From Haematobia irritans (lineage: Eukaryota > Arthropoda > Insecta > Diptera > Muscidae), in NCBI RefSeq assembly GCF_050003625.1, contig NC_134397.1:265292070-265356069 (forward strand): a stretch of 64,000 nt of DNA, given 5' to 3'. Of this stretch, positions 43,609-55,002 are shown piece by piece; positions within the stretch are counted from its first letter, which is position 1, and each line of letters starts with the position of its first letter. Below the pieces are notes generated by a model that was not told the origin of the DNA, made no database searches, and saw nothing but the letters and a program-made list of their open reading frames with translations. Made by a program: the position numbers and the translations under genes.

Positions 43609-43760
43609 CCCCGCAAAACAATTTTAAGTTATCAAAACTGTAAAAGCACTTAAAAAAATGTGTTCCCAACGATACCCTTTATTTTAATACATAGGAAGTT
43701 TTTTTAAATTATATTTTATATAACATTTTTTAAAAAATGTTCATATTTTTCCAAGATTTT
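43609..43760 (+). mobile_element. Family F MITE, copy 3 (left fragment)
   Basis: CCCCGCAAAACAATTTTAAG, GTAAAAGCACTTAAAAAAAT and ATACATAGGAAGTTTTTTTA match the left part of the F element at 50753. Confidence 0.65.
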
Positions 43761-43764
43761 ACTT

Positions 43765-46700
43765 TTATCGAAAATTTCGTCAACATTTATTTCTATAGAA
43801 AAATTTGTCTAAATTATATTTCTATAGAAAATTTTGTGAAAATTTTATTTCTGTAGAAAATTTCAACAAATTTTTATTTTTATAGAAAAAAAATTTTTTC
43901 TAAAATTTTATTTCTATAGAAAATTTTGTGAAAATTTTATTCCTATAGAAAAATATGCAGAATTTTAGTTTTATAGGAAATTTTGTCCAAATTTTTTTTC
44001 TACAGAAAATTTTGTGAAAATTTTATTTCTATAAAAAATGTCAACAAAATTTTATTTTTAAGAAAATTTTTCAAGATTTTATTTCTATAGAAAATTTCAA
44101 CATAACTTTATTTCTATAGAAAATATTAAATATTAAAACATTATTGTAGACAATTTTGTCAAAATTTTAGTTTTATAGAAAATTTTATCCAAATTTTGTT
44201 TCTGTAGAACATTTCGTTAAAGTTTTATTTCAATAGAAAATGTTGTAAAAATTTTATTTCAATAGAAAATTTTGTCAAAGTTTTATTTCTATAGAAAATT
44301 TGTCAAAATATTATTTCTATAGAAAATTTTGTCGAAATTTTATTTCTATAGAAAATTTTGTCAAAATTTTAGTTTTATAGAAAATTTTGTCAAAATTTTA
44401 TTTCTATAAAAAGTTTTGTCAAAGTTTTATTTCAATAGAAAATTTTAACAAAATTTTATTTCTATAGAAAATTTGTCAAAATTTTATTTTTTAAGAAAAT
44501 TTTGTCGAAATTTTATTTCTATATAAAATTTTGTCAAAATTTTATTTCATTCGTTTTGTTTGTTATTGTTGGTTTCTCTTCAGTCATTTTCGTAGTTTTT
44601 GATCTCAGCTTAAAACCATGCATTGACTAAACTACAAGTGTAGCGTAACCAACAAAATTTTTTCAAAATTTTATTTCTGTAGAAAATTTCAACATAATTT
44701 TATTTCTATAGAAAATTATGTCAAAGTTTTATTATTGAAGAAAATTTTATTTCTATATAAAATGTTGTCAACATTTTATTTCTATAGAAAATTTTATCAA
44801 ATTTTTTTTAAAGAAAATTTTGTCAAAATTTTGCTTCTATACAAAATTTTGTCAAAGTTTTATTTCAATAGAAAATTTTGTAAAAATTTTATTTCTATAG
44901 AAAATTTATCAAAATTTTATTTCTATAGAAAATTTGTCAAAATTTTATTTCTATAGAAAATTTTGTCAAAATTTTATTTCAATAGAAAATTTCAAAAAAA
45001 ATTTGTTTCTATAGAAAATTTTGTCAAAATTTTATTTCTATAGAAAAAGTTGTCGACATTTTCTATAGAAAATTTTGTCGAAAATTTATTTCTATAGAAA
45101 ATTTTGTCAAAATTTTAATTCTATAGAAAACTGTGTCAAAATTTTTGTTTTACAAAAAATTTTGTCAAAATTTTATTTCTATAGAAAATTTTGTCAAAAT
45201 TTTATTTCTATAGAACATTTTGTCAAAATTGTATTTCTATAGAAAATTTGTCAAAATTTTTTTTTCTATTTGTCAAGATTTTATTTCTATAGAACATTTT
45301 GTCAAAATTTTATTTCTATAGAACAAAAAAAAACTTTGTTTCTATAGAAAGTTTTTATCAATCTTTTTTCTATGGAAAATTTTTATCAAAATTTTATTTC
45401 TATATATCTATAGAAAATTTTGGAAAAATTTAATTTCTATAGAAAATTTTGTCAAAAAAATTTTTTTCTATAGGCATTTTTATTTCTAAAGAAAATTGTA
45501 TCAGAATTTTGTTTCTGTAGAAAATGTTATCAAAATTTTGTTTCTATAGAAAATTTTGTGACAATTTTATTTCTATAGAAAATTTTGTAAAAATTTTATT
45601 TCTATAGAAAATTTTGTCAAAATTTTATTTCTATATAAAATTTTATCAAAATTGCATTTCTAAAGAAAATTTTGCCAAAATTTTATTTCTAAAGAAAATT
45701 TTGCCAAAATTTTATTTCTATAGAAAATTTTGTCAAAATTTTATTTCTATAGAACATTTTGTCAAAATTTTATTTCTGTAGAAAATTTTGTCAAAATTTT
45801 ATTTCTATAGAAAATTTTGACAAAACTTTATTTCTATAGAAAATTTTGTCAAAGTTTTATTTCTATAGAAAATTTTGTCATTTGAATTATACCAGTTATG
45901 TTAACCATGATGACAACTCCTTTATCTATAGAAAATGTTGGAAAAATTTAATTTCTATAGAAAATTTTGTAAAAAAAAAAAAAATTCTATAGACATTTTG
46001 ATTTCTAAAGAAAATTTTTTCAAAATTTTGTTTGTGTAGAAAAAATTGTCAAAGTTTTATTTCAATAGCAAATTTTGTCAAAATTTTATTTCTATAGAAA
46101 ATTTGTCTCATCATTTTTTTTCAAGAAAATTTTGTGTAAATTTTATTTCTATATAAAATTTTGTCAAAATTGTATTTCTAAAGAAAATTTTGTCAAAATT
46201 TTATTTCTATAGAAAATTTTGTCAAAATTTTATTTCTATAGAACATTTTGTCAAAATTGTATTTCTATAGAAAATTTGTCAAAATTTTTTTTCTATTTGT
46301 CAAGATTTTATTTCTATAGAACATTTTGTCAAAATTTTATTTCTATAGAACAAAAAAAACTTTGTTTCTATAGAAAGTTTTTATCAATTTTTTTTCTATG
46401 GAAAATTTTTATCAAAATTTTATTTCTATATATCTATAGAAAATTTTGGAAAAATTTAATTTCTATAGAAAATTTTGTCAAAAAAATTTTTTTCTATAGA
46501 CATTTTTATTTCTAAAGAAAATTTTATCAGAATTTTGTTTCTGTAGAAAATGTTATCAAAATTTTGTTTCTATAGAAAATTTTGTGACAATTTTATTTCT
46601 ATAGAAAATTTTGTGAAAATTTTATTTCTATAGAAAATTTTGTCAAAATTTTATTTCTATATAAAATTTTATCAAAATTGCATTTCTAAAGAAAATTTTG

Positions 46701-47455
46701 CCAAAATTTTATTTCTAAAGAAAATTTTGCCAAAATTTTATTTCTATAGAAAATTTTGTCAAAATTTTATTTCTATAGAAAATTTTGACAAAACTTTATT
46801 TCTATAGAAAATTTTGTCAAAGTTTTATCTCTATAGAAAATTTTGTCATTTGAATTATACCAGTTATGTTAACCATGATGACAACTCCTTTATCTATAGA
46901 AAATGTTGGAAAAATTTAATTTCTATAGAAAATTTTGTAAAAAAAAAAAAAATTCTATAGACATTTTGATTTCTAAAGAAAATTTTTTCAAAATTTTGTT
47001 TGTGTAGAAAATGTTGTCAAAGATTTATTTCAATAGCAAATTTTGTCAAAATTTTATTTCTATAGAAAATTTGTCTCATCATTTTTTTTCAAGAAAATTT
47101 TGTGTAAATTTTATTTCTATATAAAATTTTGTCAAAATTGTATTTCTAAAGAAAATTTTGTCAAAATTTTATTTCTATAGAAAATTTGTCAAAACTTTAT
47201 TTCTAAAGAAAATTTGTTCTAAATTTTATTTCTATATAAAATTTTGTCAAAATTGTATTTCTAAAGAAAATTTTGTCAAAACTTTATTTCTAAAGAAAAT
47301 TTTGTCAAAATTTTATTTCTATATAAAATTTTGTCAAAATTTTATTTCAATAGAAAATTTTGTCAAAATGTTATTTCTATAGAAAATTTTGACAAAATTT
47401 TATTTCTATAGAAAATTTTGTCAAAGTTTTATTTCTATAGAAAATTTTGTCATTT
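43765..47455 (-). repeat. Giant G minisatellite, array 2, with ~1-kb higher-order repeats
   Basis: Unit TTTTATTTCTATAGAAAATT plus TTGTCAAAA, 29 bp, the reverse complement of array 1. It is interrupted at 44548-44656 by a K-like fragment. From about 45190 a higher-order pattern appears. The marker ATTTGAATTATACCAGTTAT with AACCATGATGACAACTCC occurs at about 45877 and 46845, and a shorter third time at 47449. Long runs of identical variants in between show block duplication of ~970-1,030 bp. Open frames reading KFYFYRKF and FISIEN are artefacts. Confidence 0.95.
44548..44656 (+). mobile_element. K-like fragment inside G array 2
   Basis: TTCGTTTTGTTTGTTATTGT, CTCAGCTTAAAACCATGCAT and TGACTAAACTACAAGTGTAG match the flank and left arm of element K in array 1. 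The right arm is absent. Confidence 0.8.
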
Positions 47456-48529
47456 GAATTATACCAGTTGTGTTAACCATGATGACAACCCCTTTGTTAA
47501 ATTCTTTGCTTCTGCGATAATCATATTCCTTGACTGCGTATACTGAAATTTTGCCATTATTACTGGAAGGATATAACGCCGTGACCCAATGCAATGCTAC
47601 CCATAGCCCAACAGTGGGTCATGTACTAAAAAATTCAAATCGGCATCATAAAAAAAGACTCAGTTCTTACTTGATTCTTAAATGTAAAGTATCCCTTAAC
47701 ATCAACCTGGTTTCTAAATCATCTGACCTCTATCACAACTCTTTGCTGATATCAATCTCAGATGGTTGATTGTGGGAATATAAACAAACGAAAACATTTG
47801 ATCAGCGTATAATTTTACAGCTTTGAAAAGTCTAATTCATGTAATTTCAATGACATCCAATAAAATGTGAACAAGGTTCATTTGTCTTATTTGGAAAATA
47901 GTCGACATGTGAACATGTGTTTTAATAAAAATGCTAATTTTTTGAAACATCAATTCACCAAATGTTATCCAAATCGAACGATCGATAAGAGATCAATGGT
48001 ACATTTTGTTGTTTTTTATATTTTGAAATTGAAACCTCCGATTGGAAGTTGTAAATTAATAAGAAATATAGAAAATATTTTATGAATTGACACCTTCGAG
48101 GGAAACAAAATCTAATAAAACTTACAAAAAACAAATTAACAATTAAAAACAAACAACAGCAATAATAATATTAACCCGATATCCATAGAAATAGCTGATG
48201 CTAAATGTACACTCAAAGAAAAGTAGTGCATGTACTTTAAACATATATTAATAAATATTTTAATTATGTATAATTAATTATTTATGTATAACTAAACTGT
48301 TTAAAATCATATTTTTAAAAATATTATCAAAATATTCATATTTTATAATATTTTCATAGAAATATTATAAAAATAAATATGAAATATATAGTAAAAATTT
48401 ACGTTTTATTTGGTTATGGTATGGTCACATTGCTACTTATTTTGCTATAAATTAGGCACATAATGTGTAAACATTTTTGACGATTAGCCTTTATTGAAAA
48501 AAAAACTTACTTACTCAACCCCCATGGAG
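47456..48529. other. Unique-looking AT-rich DNA
   Basis: Open frames at 47530-47769 (79 codons) and 47867-48085 (72 codons) have no recognisable domain. TGTACACTCAAAGAAAAGTA at 48207 resembles a MITE end. Nothing else recognised. Confidence 0.4.
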
Positions 48530-48650
48530 AACATATAAATGGGAGCTATATCTAAATCTGAAGCGATTTTGATCAAATTCTGCACATATTGCTAAACTGT
48601 TAATTGTACTCTCTGTACAAAATTTTAAACATCGGAGTGAAACTTTAGCG
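48530..48650 (-). mobile_element. Family A monomer fragment
   Basis: ATGGGAGCTATATCTAAATC and CAAATTCTGCACATATTGCT are one A monomer without termini. Confidence 0.7.
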
Positions 48651-48654
48651 TACA

Positions 48655-48838
48655 TGCACTAATAAAAAAATTGCATTTCCGTTTTATTTTGTCACCGTCC
48701 GTAAACGATTGACGGTGACAAAATGAAACGGAAACGTTCACAAAAAATCAAAACGGAATGTTCAGTATTTCGTCGAAGGGCGTTAACAATTTCATGAACG
48801 GCATTCGTTTCTCATTGGCCATTAACTCCGCCAGTGCA
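48655..48838. mobile_element. Small hairpin element L (184 bp)
   Basis: Begins TGCACTAATAAAAAAATTGC and ends CGCCAGTGCA. A strong hairpin lies inside: CCGTTTTATTTTGTCACCGTC (48679-48699) pairs with 48711-48731 with one mismatch. It shares its TGCACTAATA end with the ACGAA-rich insertion at 17656-17878. Confidence 0.5.
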
Positions 48839-48859
48839 CTATGGGCCAAATGACAGGTT

Positions 48860-49235
48860 TTTGACGCATTAAATCAACGGAAGCACCTAGAGCTCTGAAT
48901 TTTTGTACATATACCACTGATGATAAAGTATAATAAACATTTTGGACACATGTCAGTGGGAGGCACTGCCACGCCCACTTTCAAATTAAGGGTGTATTTA
49001 AACCCAACGCGCCTGAAATTTTGTACATCTACCACTGGGAATGAGAATAACGTATGGTATTTGGACCGATCCGTCAACTGCCATGCCTACTTTATAATGG
49101 AGGGTGTATCTCAACCCAACGGAAGGCCTCGAGTTCTAAAATGTTGTACATGTACCGCTGGAGATGAGAATAAAATATGATCAACATTTTGAACTAGTCC
49201 GCCCACTTTCTAATGGAGGATGTATCTCAACCATA
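48860..49235 (+). repeat. Three tandem ~120-bp repeats, family M
   Basis: CTGAA.TTTTGTACAT.TACC then ACTGGGAATGAGAATA-like text recurs at about 48896, 49012 and 49135. GCCCACTTTC and GGGTGTAT..CAACCCAACG occur in each unit. Unrelated to other repeats here. Confidence 0.7.
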
Positions 49236-49649
49236 CAATAAATTAAACATATCATTATTAGAACCGATGCACACTGTTAGTCCATCTTTATCATTGAGTG
49301 ATCGAGTGTAGCATTTCAGCAATTTTAGTTCATTTCAATCTCTTACACTCGCATTTTAGTTAAAAGTTTTGATTATCATTATTTCTGCAACACTATGTAG
49401 AAATGGGAACATATTCGTTAACTATTTTTCAGATTTTGCCAACCATGTATGTGTTTGTAGAAAAAACAAAATGTTTGCGATAAAACTGTTCCCAGTCCAA
49501 AATTTCGTAATGTTAAAAATTGAAGTTTATGTTTGTGGATATTAAAATGGATTGATTCCGTCCATCTTCTAGTCTAACCTTCTAGAAAATATAATCTCCA
49601 TCAACAATGGGCTCAAATTTTCATAAATATTTATTTTGTTACAAACATA
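49236..49649. other. AT-rich DNA, nothing recognised
   Basis: No gene or shared repeat seen. Confidence 0.4.
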
Positions 49650-50166
49650 CACTCAAAAAAAAGTGAACTCTCTATTTCACTAAAGCCATATTAACTTTAT
49701 ATTAGTTCATAGAATCATTATGTTTGGAAAAAGTTTATTTTAGTCAGATAATTTTTTGCGTATGTTAGTTAAATGAACTAAAAAACGGGAAAAAGTTATA
49801 CACAAATAAAGCATAAACATTTCCTAATTTCGTATTTCTTACAAAATAGTTCATTATTTCTTTAAATTTGTAAATTTTACCAAAAATGTGTCCATCATGA
49901 ACTTCGTATGTCACTAAAGACATTCTTGCAATTTTGAACTCCAAGATTTCTCTTAAAACTACAAAATTTTCTTTAACTACTGAAAAAATTTAGTTATGTC
50001 TAACAAATTTTCTTGAATTTGTCGAAAAATATTTACTTATTTTTGCCATATCGGAGTGATGCCAGCGCTTGTAATACCGTTTAGTTAAAATTTTCTAAAA
50101 AAGTTCAAAATTTTCTAAAATTAATCGAAAGTTATCTTTCCTGGTGGGTTCACTGTTTTTTCAGTG
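49650..50166 (-). mobile_element. Family N MITE, copy 2, TA flanked
   Basis: Starts CACTCAAAAAAAAGTGAACT and ends GGGTTCACTGTTTTTTCAGTG, flanked by TA (49648-49649 and 50167-50168). Reverse complement of the N copy at 11018. It is non-coding. Confidence 0.85.
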
Positions 50167-50752
50167 TATGAAGTATTTTTATACCCTCCACCATAGGATG
50201 GGGGTATATTAACTTTGTCATTCCGTTTGTAACACATCGAAATATTGCTCTAAGACCCCATAAAGTACATATATTCTGGGTCGTGGTGAAATTTTGAGTC
50301 GATCTGAGCATGTCCGTCCGACCGTCCGTCTGCTCAAATCACGCTAACTTACGAAACTAAACAAGCTATCGACTTGAAACTTGGCACAAGTAGTTGTTAT
50401 TGATGTAGGTCGGATGGTATTGCAAATGAGCCTTATCGGTCCACTTTTACGTATAGCCCCCATATAAACGGCCCCAAATTTGGCTTGCAGACCCTCTAAG
50501 AGAAGCAAATTTCATCCGATCTGGCTGAAATTTGGTACATGGTATTAATATATTGTCTTTAACAACCGTGCAAAAATTGGTCCACATCGGTCCATAATTA
50601 TATATGGCCCCCATATAAACCCATCCCCCGATTTGGCTTGCGGAGTTCTAAGAGAAGCAAATTTTATCCGATCCGGTTGGAATTTGGTACGTGGTGTAAG
50701 TATATGGTATCTAACAACTATGCAAAAATTGGTCAACATAGGTGCATAATTA

Positions 50753-51521
<769 letters not shown>

Positions 51522-51559
51522 TGGTCGAAATCGGTCCATAATTATATATAGTCCCCATA

Positions 51560-51623
51560 TCACTGAATTTTGGTCTTCCAAGAGACTCCGGAGGTAAAAT
51601 CTGGTGATCGGTTTATATTGGGG

Positions 51624-51681
<58 letters not shown>

Positions 51682-51745
51682 CCCCAATATAAACCGATCA
51701 CCAGATTTGACCTCCGGAGCCTCTTGGAAGACCTAAATTCAGTGA
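51560..51745. repeat. 65-bp inverted duplication around (TA)28
   Basis: Left arm 51560-51624 ends GTTTATATTGGGGC. The right arm 51681-51745 begins GCCCCAATATAAAC and is its reverse complement with three mismatches. Between them is an uninterrupted (TA)28. A single B monomer segment has been copied in reverse. Confidence 0.95.
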
Positions 51746-52580
51746 TTCAGTTGATATTTGGTACGTGGTATTAATATATGGCCTCAAACACTCATGCAAA
51801 AATTGGTCGAAATAGGTCCATAATTATATATAGCCCCCATAAAAACCGATCTCCAGATTTGACCTCCGGAGCAAAATTCATCCGATTCGGTTGAAATTTG
51901 GTACGTGGTGTTAATATATGGCCTCAAACACCCATGCAAAAATTGGTCGAAATCGGTCCATAATTATACATAGTCCCCATATAAACCGATCCCCAGATTT
52001 AACCTCCGGAGCAAAATTCATCCGATTTGGTTGAAATTCGGTACGTGATGTTAGTATATGATATTTAACAACCATGCCAAAAGTGGTCCATATCAGTCCA
52101 TAATCATATATAGCCCCCATATAAACCTGATAAATTGGAGCCTCTTGGAGGAGCAAATTTCATCCGAGTCAGTTGAAATTTGGTACATTGTACTAGTTAT
52201 AGCCGTTAAAAACCATATCGGTCTATAGTTATATATAGCCCTCAGATAAATCGATCCCCAATCACACAAAAATTGGTCCATATCAACTTCATAATTGTAT
52301 ATAGCCTCCATATAAGCGACCCCCATATTTGAATTCTGGCTCCCTACGTACCGTGCAAAAGTCCATATCGATTCGTAATTATTTGTAGACTTACCCACAC
52401 GTAACTTTTTTGTCTAATATATACCACGTATGGACTAACTCACAATTTAGAAAACGATTTAAGATACCACAACCGAAGTAATTCGATTGTGGATGACAGT
52501 CTTTCGTAGAAGTTTCTATGCAATCCATGGTGAAGGGTACATAAATTCGGCCTGGCCGAACTTACGGCCATATATACTTG

Positions 52581-53465
52581 TTAAAATGTTGGTTTGGCCG
52601 GAGTCGACCAACGTTTTACGACTCCAGCAATATCTGCAGACTCCAATTCCACAGCCTTGCTTACACACCGAAAAAAATGTTAACAGTTTTATAGGAAGAA
52701 TGAACTACCTCGCACGTAAATTGAGCTAGGTTAGGTTAGGTTAAAGTGGCAGCCCAATTAAGATACAGGCTCACTTAGACTATTCAGTCCATTGTGATAC
52801 CACATTTGATGAGATTTCCACAAAGCGTAATTAAAACCGGGAAAATTTAATGCACTGTTGTACTTTTTAACTGCAGTTCACGAAATTACATCCTCTCATA
52901 GAAGAAAAAATTAACTAAAAGTAAAGAAGAGAATCATTGACGCCAAATCATGACCATTTTAACCATACAGCAGTTCATTCTTACTATTTTTGGGAATCGT
53001 ACGAAAATCTTCTTTTGCTTTAGTTCAGATTGAACTTATGTGTACGGTCATTGAACTTTATACCCACGTTTAATTCACAAAATTTTGAGATATTCTTAAA
53101 AAAAGTAAAATTTCATTAAGCTGTGGAAAATTAAAAATAATAAAATTTATCTACAAGCAAATAAAATTTAAATTAAACTTAGTGTTAGTTTAACTACGGA
53201 AATTTTTTTCTGTGCAACATCACAAAAAATGGGTCATAAAACTTCATAATTAGATGTTGCCTCCATATAAACCGATGCATTAGATGGGTACAACCCATGG
53301 AGGATCCTACATAATGATACATATATTTGTTTTTCTTCAATATCAAAATTTTTGTAAAATTTCTGGTCATAGAAAATTAAAACTAAGCAGCTTTATTTCG
53401 TTTTAATTTAATAAAATACTTTCATAGAAAATCAATTTTTAAATTCAGTTTCATTTTTTCAGTGT
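52581..53465. other. MITE-like DNA with a SINE tail
   Basis: CACACCGAAAAAAATGTTAA at 52665 and AATTTTTTTCTGTGCAAC at 53201-53218 may be the ends of a ~550-bp MITE. A SINE tail inserted at 52724-52808. No gene. Confidence 0.4.
52724..52808 (-). mobile_element. SINE tail fragment
   Basis: TAGGTTAGGTTAGGTTA, then GGCAGCCCAATTAAGATACA and GGCTCACTTAGACTATTCAG, reverse complement of the end of the SINE at 11697. Confidence 0.85.
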
Positions 53466-55002
53466 TGTATAGCACTTTACGAATACCACCTGAACATTGG
53501 CCCAGTGATGTTTACAACATTTCCAAATCTCCTCATTAAATAACTCAAGACAAGTGTCAAATGAAAATAATTGCCTTCCATCCAAAAATAGTATCGGATT
53601 ACAGATATCGTAAATTATTTCAAAATTTCCCGCTATCTAAGACAGAGCGATAGGAGGTATGTCGTGCAAAGCTTCTCAACCAGTGTGGCCAGTGTGGGGT
53701 ATCTCATCCAAGCTGAATGGGTTTGGTCCACACCACACCACACAACTCCACATACTCCATACACGTATACACCTCCATCGAATGCGCTGCGCCGTAATCA
53801 GAGGAGATGTCACATCCATGATGTATGCTGGTGATATTGTTGACCATCGTGGAATGCAATATAGAGGCAATAGAAACGTCTGCGATTGACTAAAATGGAA
53901 GTCCAATGCGATTAGTGGTGAGCTGCGAGCATTGAGCTGACTGCCTGCCTTTGGAAGACAACATGTCGACAAGATTTAATTTGTAATTTTCAATTTCGTT
54001 AAACGCTGCTCTCCAAATGGTTAAAATCGATAAAGAAATACCAATGCGACATGTTTGGCAGGTGCTGGATTGGGAGATCTTGAGCAATTTGAGTGAGCTT
54101 CATTTCCAAGAATAGTTTTCTTTTTCATGCTTAATTATGGCCAAAAGTAATATAGCTTGGAGAGACTAAAGAGAAAAAGGCAAAAAATAATTGAAAATAT
54201 ATGTCACACGTCTTATTGACTGATCATCACCGTAAGCATATCTTAAACCCTAAAATGGAGAGGGGTAAAATAATTTTTGTAGACATTTTTGTACATCCGG
54301 GAAATGAATTAAAAAACGAAAAACACATTGGAATCCTTGTGGAACGATATAGAAAATTGTAGAAACTATGAAATCTAAGAAAGGTGTTTATATGAAATTA
54401 GTGGATGGGGCTACGCTCTTATGTCCATCTAATGAAATGTCACAGACTTTTGAACGATATATGGGCTTGCAATTTGATATAAACACTTTTCGTTGCAGGT
54501 ATAAGAAACATACCATATCTGATTCGTGGCCCCCATATAAAAAAAAATCAAAACAGTATCAAGTCTACAGAAAAATTGTAACAAACAATTCTTATCTTCG
54601 TTTAGGAATTTTGGTATTGATTCTGAGCCAAAGACGATGTACTTCTAAGCTTCTCTATACGCAAAAAATATGTTTGGAAAAAGTTAGTTCATACACTTAA
54701 AAAAATACTTCCACGGTTCCAAAGATTTTGTCTGTAGACTAATGATTTTGGTATTGATTCCGAGCCAAAGAAACGGAGAATAGAAATAGCGATACAATTT
54801 ACACAATTATCTTTTAAATTTAATTTTGCTTATTTTTTCTTCATATGCCAGAAGAAGACGAGATAGCTATATGGTGTATTGGGGCATAAAGCTGATGACC
54901 GTCCCCTGAGTCCTTTGGTATTTAAAGGTAGCAAAACAAATAAAGTCCAACGATTGCCATTAAATTTGGTAGTAAGTCAATGTTTGTATTTGGTATCAAT
55001 AC
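53466..55002. other. Unique-looking DNA with family D fragments
   Basis: Open frames at 53659-53889 (76 codons) and 54368-54700 (110 codons) lack recognisable domains. The latter overlaps D-family text (TTGGTATTGATTCTGAGCC at 54610), so it is probably not a gene. A second D fragment is at 54700-54850 (GGTTCCAAAGATTTTGTCTG, ATTCCGAGCCAAAGAAACGG). Confidence 0.45.
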
